NCBI GenBank assembly: GCA_001940655.1
Contig: MBAA01000139.1
Coordinates: forward strand, 184-7,912
Direction: 5' to 3'
Length of the DNA: 7,729 nt
Source: Promethearchaeota archaeon CR_4
GTDB taxonomy: Archaea > Asgardarchaeota > Lokiarchaeia > Sigyniarchaeales > CR-4
Shown here: in pieces, positions 1-6,002 of the stretch
Layout: the number at the start of each line of letters is the position of its first letter
Numbering within the stretch: position 1 is the first letter of the stretch
Notes under the pieces: model-generated
The model's input: the letters and a program-made list of their open reading frames with translations, nothing else
Told to the model about the DNA's origin: nothing
The model's database searches: none
Program-made: the position numbers and the translations under genes

Positions 1-1641
1 GATAGCCATATCTCCCCACCCAAACCGCCAGGCGCGAGAATAACACCCGGCAAAGGTGGCAGCTTCGTTGATGGTGGTCTCGGGAATGACGCCGCCATCG
101 GGATTCTTGACCACGCATACTGGCGCCCCCTTGACATCAGCGTGGAAGAAGAGGTCATTTTTCTCGAGATGTTTTTTCACGATGGTCTCGTTAGCACTCG
201 CGTCCCGCCCGGCAATCACGAGGAACTTGTCACTGGTGAAAAACCAGTGGAACTTCTCATACCACTTTTTCTTGCGGAGACGGACAAGGCCTGTGAATTT
301 GGACTCCATCCGTTCGCTTATACGGGATTCCTTGCTAATCCCCTTTTCCGTGATGACCATCGCTTCCTTAGTCCCTTCGATCTTCTTGCGAGCCTTTTTT
401 ACCTCGGAGAAAAAATGATCCGCAATCTGATGAACGGTATCGTGGAGCGAAACGGAAATAACACTCCCGTCCAAGTTAACCACCATCTCCTGTTGAGCAG
501 GTTTGAAATTCTGGAACAATAATGCGGAGGGAATTTTCATTTCCTTCCCCTTGGTGAGGATGTTCTTGATCTCCTCCCATGATTTCTTGTCCTCTTTCCA
601 GGCCTTGTTGACCGTGGTTAGCAGTTCGTCCAAATCCATCAGGTGAGCGTACACGAGTTCACCGATTGCTTGATTTTTCTTGGCTTTTTCCTGGTGTTCG
701 GCAATGGTGGCCTGCTGTTGCTGGAGGATTCGTTCGTACTTCGAAAGTGTTTGCCGAATCTCACCTTCCTGTTCCTCCTTGAAAGCATCCACGTCACTCT
801 TGCCGAAAAATTCGTCAATTGCAGCATTAAAGGTCGGAAACGATTTCGAGGGCAAACCCTCGTAATTCTTCATTGGAAACGGGACGAAAGTATCGTAATC
901 GCCCGCTTGGGTGCATATGATGGCGGGGGCAAATTCGGCCTTCACCAGCTTTTCCGAGATACCTTTCAAAGCGAGGAAGACCTGGTAAAGCTGGGGGGCG
1001 GTCAAGTCTTTCGCAGGTGTTTCTTTGGAGATTCCCACTTGAGCACAGATTTCTTCAGCAAAATCTCCTCCCAAGTTGAAGTTTCGGGAGATAGTCCGCA
1101 CGAGGTCGGTATCCGAATGCAACATAGCATCTTTATATTCGGTCTCAGTTAAGTTACTTATGTCCGTGCCCCGGGGCGGGGGGAAGACATATTCCTGCTT
1201 GGCGAGCACTTTGCGGTCTTTTGCGACCTTGTACTTTTTCGCGAGGAAGATCTGGTTTTCCCCGTTTAAGAGCAAGTAATTCCCCCCCGCGAAGAGTTCT
1301 ACAATGAATTTCCAGGGAGCCCCTTCTTCGCTTCCAAGTTCCATAATGAAGATGCGATCCATGTTATGCTGATAGACCTTGAGAATGCGCCTTTTCTTCA
1401 TGTACTTGCGTAACACCATACAAAATTGGGTAGGAAGCTTCGGCATCGGGTATTTAAATTCTGTCAGGTGAACCCGCTTTTTGGGGTCGATGAGGAGCAT
1501 CTTTTTGCCCTCTTTCGTGCGGAGTTTCAAGATCAAGCGATCCCCGGCGTATTCGTAGACGTTGAGAATGTATCCCCCGTCCATAACTTTCAATTCGGTC
1601 ACGAGGGCGAATAGATCTGTGTTGGAAAGCATCTGTTTCAA
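1..1641 (-). CDS. rqcH: RqcH/NEMF (Rqc2) family ribosome quality control protein, 3' part missing
   Basis: Reading the minus strand from 1641 gives 547 residues with no stop to the window edge. Family proteins are about 650 residues, so roughly 100 C-terminal residues lie outside. RqcH binds 50S subunits carrying stalled peptidyl-tRNA and, in characterised members, recruits tRNA-Ala to add alanine tails. Visible parts are an NFACT-N domain (about residues 1-165) with the conserved Asp-Arg pair at D95-R96, a helix-hairpin-helix-like stretch (about 187-225), a charged coiled coil (about 280-365) and the NFACT-R domain from about 466, with FFHADVKGAP at 498-507 and NEA...CYSRAW at the window edge. 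The SRAW form is typical of archaeal members. I chose TTG at 1641 (MKQMLSNTDLF): GGGAG at 1655-1651 lies 9 bases upstream and an in-frame TAG lies further up. ATG at 1632 is the alternative start. The family call is secure; alanine tailing is inferred. Confidence 0.93.
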   Translation of the reverse strand, partial: MKQMLSNTDLFALVTELKVMDGGYILNVYEYAGDRLILKLRTKEGKKMLLIDPKKRVHLTEFKYPMPKLPTQFCMVLRKYMKKRRILKVYQHNMDRIFIMELGSEEGAPWKFIVELFAGGNYLLLNGENQIFLAKKYKVAKDRKVLAKQEYVFPPPRGTDISNLTETEYKDAMLHSDTDLVRTISRNFNLGGDFAEEICAQVGISKETPAKDLTAPQLYQVFLALKGISEKLVKAEFAPAIICTQAGDYDTFVPFPMKNYEGLPSKSFPTFNAAIDEFFGKSDVDAFKEEQEGEIRQTLSKYERILQQQQATIAEHQEKAKKNQAIGELVYAHLMDLDELLTTVNKAWKEDKKSWEEIKNILTKGKEMKIPSALLFQNFKPAQQEMVVNLDGSVISVSLHDTVHQIADHFFSEVKKARKKIEGTKEAMVITEKGISKESRISERMESKFTGLVRLRKKKWYEKFHWFFTSDKFLVIAGRDASANETIVKKHLEKNDLFFHADVKGAPVCVVKNPDGGVIPETTINEAATFAGCYSRAWRFGWGDMAI

Positions 1642-1650
1642 TTCGGGCAA

Positions 1651-1655
1651 CTCCC
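1651..1655 (-). promoter_or_regulatory. Ribosome binding site of rqcH (GGGAG)
   Basis: GGGAG on the minus strand lies 9 bases before the TTG at 1641 and 18 bases before the ATG at 1632. This spacing is the main reason to prefer the TTG start. Confidence 0.5.
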
Positions 1656-1780
1656 GTGGTACGCGAGGAACCTAAAGATGCCGATGTTTTTGGAATTTTT
1701 CGTGTTAGAAGGAGCTAGTTTTCATCATCTGGTCTGGGAAGTGGTTTTTCTTCAAATTATGAGATAATGGAATACAAACT

Positions 1781-1804
1781 TGCGTGAAATGAACATTTCA
1801 CGCA
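1781..1804. repeat. 24-bp palindrome (11-bp arms, 2-bp centre)
   Basis: TGCGTGAAATG at 1781-1791 and CATTTCACGCA at 1794-1804 are exact reverse complements around a central AA. As DNA this is a strong dyad of operator size; as RNA it can form a 10-bp stem with a GAAC loop on the plus strand (GUUC on the minus). It begins about 18 bases downstream, on the minus strand, of the TATA-like box at 1822-1830. It would therefore straddle a predicted rqcH transcription start near 1799. There is no T-run beside it, so a terminator role is less likely. The symmetry is seen directly; its function is inferred. Confidence 0.7.
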
Positions 1805-1821
1805 GAAATATGTCCCCAAGA

Positions 1822-1830
1822 ATATATATC
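1822..1830 (-). promoter_or_regulatory. Candidate TATA box for rqcH
   Basis: GATATATAT on the minus strand is the best TATA-like sequence upstream of rqcH. A start about 26 bases downstream would fall near 1799, giving a long leader of roughly 155 bases. The length of that leader is the weak point of this assignment. Confidence 0.35.
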
Positions 1831-1837
1831 TTCTGCA

Positions 1838-1847
1838 CCAATCGAGT
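1838..1847 (-). repeat. Copy 1 of the motif ACTCGATTGG
   Basis: The motif reads ACTCGATTGG on the minus strand and ends 8 bases before the minus-strand TATA-like box. The same 10-mer occurs on the plus strand at 1993-2002 and 2076-2085. Confidence 0.5.
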
Positions 1848-1992
1848 AAGAAGAAGAAATTGACAAAGATTTCGTGGAACTCGACCATTTTTGAAGGTTA
1901 TACGGAGAATTTAACATGAGAATTGACATAATATTTGATAAATAAAAGGATGAATTTCCCTGCTAACTTAATGCTCCTTTATACGAACATCA

Positions 1993-2002
1993 ACTCGATT
2001 GG
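1993..2002 (+). repeat. Copy 2 of the motif ACTCGATTGG
   Basis: This exact 10-bp copy lies midway between the two divergent promoters and has no TATA-like sequence directly after it. It is followed by G, as copy 3 is, so these two share 11 bases. Confidence 0.45.
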
Positions 2003-2075
2003 GTCTACACCAGTTGTGGAATTCAGATATCCTTGCCAAAGTTCATTGCAGCTCATTGGTGAGTAATTTATTTTC

Positions 2076-2085
2076 ACTCGATTGG
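2076..2085 (+). repeat. Copy 3 of the motif ACTCGATTGG, next to a TATA box
   Basis: This exact 10-bp copy ends 5 bases before the plus-strand TATA-like box at 2091. That is where an archaeal activator site or an extended BRE region would sit. Copy 1 has the same order, motif then TATA, on the opposite strand. Confidence 0.5.
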
Positions 2086-2090
2086 GGAAA

Positions 2091-2098
2091 TTTTATAT
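2091..2098 (+). promoter_or_regulatory. Candidate TATA box for the membrane protein gene
   Basis: TTTTATAT preceded by GGGAAA (a possible BRE) predicts a start near 2121. This leaves a leader of about 33 bases before the TTG start at 2155. The pattern and distance fit an archaeal promoter. Confidence 0.5.
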
Positions 2099-2154
2099 CA
2101 AGCGACTAATTGGGTGACGCTATCCTCCGCCGATTTTCCAAGGGTTGACGCGAC

Positions 2155-2598
2155 TTGACCAAAATAAAGAAGAAATATACTGAGGAATCAGATGAAACCG
2201 GCCAAGGGGCGGAAGACATTGAGAGACCTACCGAAAAAAAACGCCGCCGGAAATATAAGAGATTAAAGTTCCTCATCCCGGAAGAAGACAAGGACAAGAA
2301 ACCTAAGACGAATGAGGAAAAACTCTATATGTATAAGGTTTTTCTTGGGTTTGCTGCCGGGTTGGTCGGCCGCTTAATCGGGTTGATTGGGTGGGGGTTA
2401 TTCCTCTGGCTCATGATTTTCTGGTGGGTGGCCCCGTTCCCCCTTGCGATGCGCCTCGCGCCCTATGAAAAAGACAAGTGGGATTGGAAGATGATTCTCA
2501 AAACGGCAGTGATGGCGTTCTTTTTCTTGTTTATGGTGACAAGTACCGTCGTACACACGCTCATCGTGACGAGTGGCCCTAATTTCGTTGTCCCTTGA
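2155..2598 (+). CDS. Small membrane protein of unknown function
   Basis: The product is 147 residues. The first 58 or so are highly charged and lysine-rich (KKRRRKYKR at 28-36, KDKKPK at 46-51) and probably cytoplasmic. A long hydrophobic stretch follows at about 62-98, enough for one long or two short membrane helices. It carries regularly spaced glycines (G65, G69, G72, G76, G79, G81) and a tryptophan-rich end. A polar link with YEKDKWDWK (104-112) leads to a last helix at about 113-138. TTG at 2155 is the only reasonable start: an in-frame TGA lies at 2146-2148 and the first ATG is at residue 59, at the edge of the first membrane helix. The ribosome binding site is weak (AAGGG about 11 bases upstream). 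It diverges from rqcH and converges with pyrI, so it is probably a single-gene unit. I recognise no family; similar small proteins may occur in Asgard archaea, but that is from memory only. Confidence 0.8.
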   Translation: MTKIKKKYTEESDETGQGAEDIERPTEKKRRRKYKRLKFLIPEEDKDKKPKTNEEKLYMYKVFLGFAAGLVGRLIGLIGWGLFLWLMIFWWVAPFPLAMRLAPYEKDKWDWKMILKTAVMAFFFLFMVTSTVVHTLIVTSGPNFVVP

Positions 2599-2619
2599 CC
2601 AAAATCTTACCTTGAAATC

Positions 2620-3093
2620 TCAGAATGTAAATGCCATGACCTCATCACCGTAGAGGATCCGATCGCAATAGGCGCACTGCACCTTGAGGGGAGTTTTACT
2701 AATTACATCAAAGGTAGGATTGACTGGCTCGCCCTGATTCGAGATACAATTCTGGTTGGGGCACTTCACAAAATCCACACGGGCTGGAGGTTCCACTGTA
2801 AATTTTTCTACTACCTGCGTGTCCTTGATGATGTTGATGGTTGAGCTCGGAGATATGAGCGCGATCTTATTCACATCGTGTTCGTTGAGAAAAACATTTT
2901 CGAATTTGATGATGTCTTTCTTGCCGGCTTTGCTGGATTTTACGTTGATGCCCATCGTAATTAACTCCCCGTTCGAACCGTCGACTCCTAAGATTTTTAG
3001 AACGATTAAGGCCTTCCCAGCTTTAATGTGGTCGATAACAGTACCGTTTTTGATTTTCTCAATTTTCTGACTTTTTTCGATATTTTCCACCAT
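2620..3093 (-). CDS. pyrI: Aspartate carbamoyltransferase regulatory chain
   Basis: PyrI is the regulatory subunit of aspartate carbamoyltransferase, the first committed step of UMP synthesis. It binds nucleotide effectors and holds catalytic trimers together through a zinc domain. The 157-residue product aligns along its length with the E. coli protein: IKNGTVIDHI near the N-terminus (nucleotide-binding domain), then KKDIIKFENVFL, and a C-terminal zinc domain with CPNQNC (C111, C116) and CAYC (C140, C143), the expected four ligands. I start at ATG 3093 with GGGG 9 bases upstream; a TTG at 3108 would add five residues but has no ribosome binding site. The usual partner pyrB is not beside it: the gene upstream is a divergent Nudix hydrolase and the gene downstream is a convergent membrane protein. 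The catalytic chain must be encoded elsewhere. Confidence 0.96.
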   Translation of the reverse strand: MVENIEKSQKIEKIKNGTVIDHIKAGKALIVLKILGVDGSNGELITMGINVKSSKAGKKDIIKFENVFLNEHDVNKIALISPSSTINIIKDTQVVEKFTVEPPARVDFVKCPNQNCISNQGEPVNPTFDVISKTPLKVQCAYCDRILYGDEVMAFTF

Positions 3094-3243
3094 TTGACGC
3101 GACCCCAAGAAACACTACGCTCTCCCCTAAGAAATTTTTTCGTTCTTATTAAGGCTATGCAACCGACAGTTATTAAGAGTTCATATCCAGCACAATTTGA
3201 CATCCGGACGAATATTCATTAACAGAAAAACACTAGTTCTCTC
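3094..3243. promoter_or_regulatory. Divergent promoter region of pyrI and the Nudix gene
   Basis: This AT-rich region holds a TATA-like AATATTCATT at 3211-3220. It lies about 28 bases before the Nudix ATG at 3244, which has no ribosome binding site, so that mRNA could be leaderless. On the minus strand, CTTAATAAG near 3144-3152 could serve pyrI with a short leader. Both assignments are by eye. Confidence 0.35.
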
Positions 3244-3810
3244 ATGGTGGATCTCTGGCAGAAAGGAAAGCGGGAACTCCGCGGAAATTATCGCGTGTTC
3301 AAAGTCTACGAGCAAGAATTGTCCAATCCTGTGACAAAACGAAAATATTCCGCATTTCTCATTGACAGTCAACCGTGGGTCAACATTGTTCCGCTAACTC
3401 CTGACTTGAGGGTCGTTATGGTGAAACAATATCGATTCGGATTAGATAGCATCTCCTTGGAAGTACCTGGAGGCCTCGTGGAACCGGGGGAAGATCCTGC
3501 TGATGCGGCAAAACGCGAACTCCGCGAGGAAACAGGTTTCGAGGGTAACATTATCAAAATCGGTGAAGCATCCCCGAATCCCGCCCTACACCCCTTTAAG
3601 TGTCACATGTTCCTCGCGCTCGAAGTTAAAAAAATGGGAGTTCAATCACTCGAACCAAACGAGATCATCGACCTACAATTTGTCCCGCTTCAAGATATTC
3701 CGAGATTAATTAACACGGGCGAGATTAACCATTCCCTCGTGATGAACGCATTTTATTACACGAGATTGTATTTTTCCCAGATTAAAGATGCTAGATGTGA
3801 ATTATTGTAA
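3244..3810 (+). CDS. Nudix hydrolase, ADP-ribose pyrophosphatase type
   Basis: The product is 188 residues, the usual size for this family. Nudix enzymes cleave nucleoside diphosphates linked to another group; this subtype typically splits ADP-ribose or related NDP-sugars into AMP and a sugar phosphate using Mg2+. A complete Nudix box spans G77 to F99: G77, E83, R91, E92, L93, E95, E96, G98 and F99 all fit the consensus GX5EX7REUXEEXGU. It is preceded by SLEVPGG (71-77), as in ADP-ribose pyrophosphatases, and followed by PNPAL (111-115), the proline-containing region that marks this subtype. The ATG start has no ribosome binding site but a TATA-like element about 28 bases upstream, as for a leaderless mRNA. 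The next gene follows 42 bases later on the same strand and may be cotranscribed. The exact substrate cannot be told from sequence. Confidence 0.92.
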   Translation: MVDLWQKGKRELRGNYRVFKVYEQELSNPVTKRKYSAFLIDSQPWVNIVPLTPDLRVVMVKQYRFGLDSISLEVPGGLVEPGEDPADAAKRELREETGFEGNIIKIGEASPNPALHPFKCHMFLALEVKKMGVQSLEPNEIIDLQFVPLQDIPRLINTGEINHSLVMNAFYYTRLYFSQIKDARCELL

Positions 3811-3852
3811 AATTGATTAACAACAACGAATAATCCTCTTTACAAGATTGAT

Positions 3853-4359
3853 ATGAAAACTACAAACATCTTTTCCCTGCTTGAATATTTCCCCATGAAT
3901 TTTGACGAATTTGAGAAGGCGATATTTAACGCGAAAGTGTGGGAAAAAATCGCTCCCGTGGAAAAAATCTCCGCGAATTTTACCGCACCAAACGTTTTAT
4001 CTTCGGAAATGCAAGACACGATCACTTTCGATCCAACAGGGTTGACCAAGGTCAACCTGCTCGTCAAGGGGGATTTGATATTTGAATATAAGGGCGTAGA
4101 CGGGGATAAGGGCCATCTCTATGATTTAAACGTCCGTAACAATAACTACGTGAATAAGATGGACGCTCGCCTGCGAGTGAAAAGCGAGGGATCTACATTG
4201 AAAGTAGGAGTCTTTCTCCAGAGCATCGAATTTAACTCGACCCTCTTTGACCGTGGTTTCGGCAGGGAGGCGATCCTCGTAGGAATCAAGTTAAAACTGA
4301 AGAATCTCCTAACTAATTTCGCGAACGCAGCAAAGAATGGCACACTCTACACAAAATAA
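3853..4359 (+). CDS. Uncharacterised protein, possible SRPBCC (Bet v1/START-like) fold
   Basis: The product is 168 residues, soluble, with no signal peptide or membrane helix. I do not recognise the family with certainty. FDEFEKAIFNAKVWEKIAPVEKI (from residue 16) resembles the start of SRPBCC-type domains, where a short helix precedes a W-containing segment. The rest alternates polar and hydrophobic residues as a curved beta sheet would, with GDLIFEYKGVDGDKG near 74-88. The C-terminus (LKLKNLLTNFANAAKN, from about 147) looks like the long last helix of that fold. Such domains bind hydrophobic ligands. Start choice is open between ATG 3853 and ATG 3895 (MNFDEF, residue 15), neither having a ribosome binding site. 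Its stop is 22 bases from the end of convergent trpB2. Confidence 0.7.
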   Translation: MKTTNIFSLLEYFPMNFDEFEKAIFNAKVWEKIAPVEKISANFTAPNVLSSEMQDTITFDPTGLTKVNLLVKGDLIFEYKGVDGDKGHLYDLNVRNNNYVNKMDARLRVKSEGSTLKVGVFLQSIEFNSTLFDRGFGREAILVGIKLKLKNLLTNFANAAKNGTLYTK

Positions 4360-4380
4360 AGGAAAAAGAAGAAATAAAAT
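4353..4380 (-). terminator. T-rich terminator after trpB2
   Basis: Directly after the trpB2 stop codon the minus strand is almost pure pyrimidine and T-rich (ATTTTATTTCTTCTTTTTCC and on). Archaeal RNA polymerase terminates at such oligo-T tracts without a hairpin. It overlaps the last codons of the convergent gene. Confidence 0.5.
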
Positions 4381-5775
4381 CTAGAATTTAGATTCGTCAA
4401 CCGTGGGCAATGTTGCTAAGGATGCCTCAATTTCCTCGTCGGGTAATTCGTAATCCACGAGACTCCCGGACAAATATTCCGTGTACGCCTGGATGTCGAA
4501 GAATCCGTGCCCGCTGTGATTGAAGAGGATGACCTTTTTCTCGCCCTTTCGTTTCGCTTCGAGTGCTTGGTTCATCGCCTCAAAGATGGGGTGGCAGGTT
4601 TCTGGGGCTGGAAGGATTCCTTCGGTCTTGCACCAGAGGACACCGGCTTTAATGACCTCGGTCTGGCTCCGCGCGACAGTGCGGATGACCTTGTTCTTAT
4701 TCAGGATGGACACGATGGGCGAAGATCCGTGATAGCGTAACCCACCCGCGTGGATTGGCGAGGGAACAAAAGAATGACCCAGTGTATACATCTTAGCAAC
4801 TGGGCCCGCACCAACGGCGTCCCCAAAGTCCCACGCGTACTTCCCCTTGGTCATCTTAGGCGCGGCTGTAGGTTCCACCATAATGATGTCGGTGTTCGGG
4901 TGTTCTTTCTTCAACTTCGCTTTGATGAATGGCGATGCACAACCGAAGAAGTTGGATCCGCCACCGATGGATCCGATAACAACGTCCGGGTATTCCTTCA
5001 ACATCTTCATTTGTTCAAGGGCCTCTTGTCCCACAACAGTCTGATGGAGGAGTACGAAATTCACGACACTTCCCAGAGAGTACCGGTACTTGTCGTCCCG
5101 CATCGCGTGTTCCAAGGCTTCCGAAATAGCAATGCCCAAGCTACCAGGGTGGTTTTGATCCTTGTCGAAGAAACCCTTACCGATTTGCGTTTCGGGACTT
5201 GGGGAGGCATGAACCTTGCTGCCGTAAATCTCCATCAAGACCCGCCGACCGGGTTTTTGCTGGTAACTGCCGCGGCACATGTACACCGTGCATTCTAGAC
5301 CCATTGTAGCACATCCGAGACTGAGCGCACTACCCCACTGACCGGCGCCTGTTTCGGTGATAAGGCCTTTTAGGCCCTGTTTCTTCGCGTAGTACGCTTG
5401 CACGAGGGCTGTGTTGGACTTGTGACTCCCCGTAGGACTGACATCTTCCCGCTTGTAGTAGATCTTGATATCATCGCCCTTCAATCCGATAGCGCGCTCG
5501 AAACTAATTGCACGTTGAAGGGGCGTAGGCCGTTGGAGCTGAACAAACGCTTCCCGTAATTCTTTTGGGATCTCGATCAGCGGTTCTTGAGCTACTTCCT
5601 GCTTCACACATTCAACCGGGAAAATGCGCGTGACTACCTCGAAAGGAGCAGGCAGCATCGTCTGTGGAAAGAGCAGAGGCGGGCACTTTTCGGGAAGATC
5701 CGGCAGGATGTTCAACCAATGCGTCGGTATTTTCTCAATGGGTAAATTAACCCTAATTTTGTTGATATCCACCAT
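4381..5775 (-). CDS. trpB: Tryptophan synthase beta chain, TrpB2 type
   Basis: This PLP enzyme of 464 residues condenses indole with serine (or, for some TrpB2 enzymes, O-phosphoserine) to tryptophan. It matches the TrpB2 branch, longer than TrpB1 (about 400 residues) with an N-terminal extension before RPTPL (82-86). Key parts: KREDVSPTGSHKSNTA with PLP lysine K119, ETGAGQWG with catalytic E141, the phosphate-binding GGGSNFFG at 271-278, EGILPAPETCHP with E385, and HSGHGFFD near 420-427. ATG 5775 is supported by a strong AGGTGA 6 bases upstream. No trpA, trpB1 or other trp gene is in the window, so this is an orphan trpB2, consistent with a stand-alone or indole-salvage role (inferred). A strong internal-type ribosome binding site and the small ORF upstream suggest it is the second cistron of a short transcript. 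Confidence 0.96.
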   Translation of the reverse strand: MVDINKIRVNLPIEKIPTHWLNILPDLPEKCPPLLFPQTMLPAPFEVVTRIFPVECVKQEVAQEPLIEIPKELREAFVQLQRPTPLQRAISFERAIGLKGDDIKIYYKREDVSPTGSHKSNTALVQAYYAKKQGLKGLITETGAGQWGSALSLGCATMGLECTVYMCRGSYQQKPGRRVLMEIYGSKVHASPSPETQIGKGFFDKDQNHPGSLGIAISEALEHAMRDDKYRYSLGSVVNFVLLHQTVVGQEALEQMKMLKEYPDVVIGSIGGGSNFFGCASPFIKAKLKKEHPNTDIIMVEPTAAPKMTKGKYAWDFGDAVGAGPVAKMYTLGHSFVPSPIHAGGLRYHGSSPIVSILNKNKVIRTVARSQTEVIKAGVLWCKTEGILPAPETCHPIFEAMNQALEAKRKGEKKVILFNHSGHGFFDIQAYTEYLSGSLVDYELPDEEIEASLATLPTVDESKF

Positions 5776-5781
5776 AAATTT

Positions 5782-5787
5782 TCACCT
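5782..5787 (-). promoter_or_regulatory. Ribosome binding site of trpB2 (AGGTGA)
   Basis: AGGTGA on the minus strand is a near-ideal archaeal Shine-Dalgarno sequence, with 6 bases to the ATG at 5775. It fixes the start and is what one expects for an internal cistron of an archaeal mRNA. Confidence 0.75.
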
Positions 5788-5802
5788 GTGTGTTTTCAAA
5801 CA

Positions 5803-5843
5803 AGCCAAAAAAGGGCTGGACTACTGCGAAGTCAAAAATGACT
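5803..5843 (-). promoter_or_regulatory. Two short hairpins with U-tract loops before trpB2
   Basis: On the minus strand AGTCA/TGACT (5843-5839 and 5834-5830) enclose a TTTT loop, and AGCC/GGCT (5817-5814 and 5806-5803) enclose CTTTTTT. Each gives an unbroken run of five or six U in the nascent RNA. U-tracts alone can release archaeal RNA polymerase, so these may be conditional termination points. The stems are short and could be chance. Confidence 0.35.
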
Positions 5844-5858
5844 CCACAAAAGAAGCTC

Positions 5859-5899
5859 CGAGAGTAATTCCTAAATTCCACTGAGGAAAATTACTCTCG
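5859..5899 (-). repeat. Perfect 11-bp inverted repeat in the trpB2 leader
   Basis: Read on the minus strand, CGAGAGTAATT (5899-5889) and AATTACTCTCG (5869-5859) are exact reverse complements around a 19-base spacer. Three more pairs, CCT-CGG against CTC-GGAG flanks, can extend the stem across a small bulge. In RNA this is a stable stem-loop about 85 bases before the trpB2 ATG. The upstream arm contains codons 31, 32 and the stop of the small leader ORF. It could act as an RNA regulatory hairpin or as paired operator half-sites in DNA. Confidence 0.7.
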
Positions 5900-5989
5900 C
5901 CGAGGCCAAGCCCAATTTAACTTGCCAAAAACAGCCGGATAACGGTAATTGTTGAGAAGTTCCTTTGAAATGTAGTTATCCTTTGGCAT
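5891..5989 (-). CDS. Candidate Trp-codon leader ORF of trpB2 (32 codons)
   Basis: ATG at 5989 opens a 32-codon frame ending at TAA 5893-5891. The product begins MPKDNYISKELLNNYR and ends in Asn-Trp-Ala-Trp-Pro-Arg-Arg-Glu. It is rich in aromatics: tyrosines 6, 15 and 17, phenylalanine 21, tryptophans 26 and 28. Two TGG codons within three near the end of a short ORF, followed by a stem-loop and a tryptophan synthase gene, is the layout of a trp leader peptide. A TTTATAAA box is centred about 27 bases before the ATG, the distance expected for a leaderless archaeal mRNA, and this agrees with the lack of a strong ribosome binding site. GGCAAG (5926-5921) can pair with CTTGGCC (5910-5904, one bulge), folding over the Trp codons. 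It could instead be a short functional protein or chance; no homologue is known to me. Confidence 0.5.
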   Translation of the reverse strand: MPKDNYISKELLNNYRYPAVFGKLNWAWPRRE

Positions 5990-6002
5990 TAATCTCAAAT
6001 TT

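Larger units (their letters stand above)
1642..2154. other. Gene-free interval between divergent rqcH and the membrane protein gene
   Basis: About 510 bases hold no ORF of note on either strand, only scattered runs shorter than about 20 codons, and no tRNA-like or rRNA-like structure. The interval is AT-richer than the flanking genes. What it does hold is regulatory in character: a minus-strand TATA-like box near 1822-1830, a plus-strand TATA-like box at 2091-2098, three copies of ACTCGATTGG and one 24-bp palindrome, each listed separately. The bases from about 1850 to 1990 show nothing I can name. Confidence 0.7.

Noticed and set aside
56..1614. Several plus-strand ORFs of 60-170 codons in this stretch.
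   Set aside because: They are antisense shadows of the continuous rqcH frame, which shows family motifs along its whole length; their translations show no recognisable domain.
4507..5298. Plus-strand ORFs of 65-182 codons inside trpB2.
   Set aside because: The trpB2 frame on the other strand carries all catalytic motifs without interruption, so these are shadows.
5624..5884. A plus-strand ORF of 86 codons crossing the trpB2 start.
   Set aside because: It overlaps the trpB2 coding region in antisense, has no recognisable domain, and its second half covers the proposed trpB2 leader.
5937..5981. Seven-base inverted repeat GGATAAC/GTTATCC inside the small leader ORF.
   Set aside because: The arms are short and the loop is 31 bases, so it may be chance; it is not needed for the leader model.
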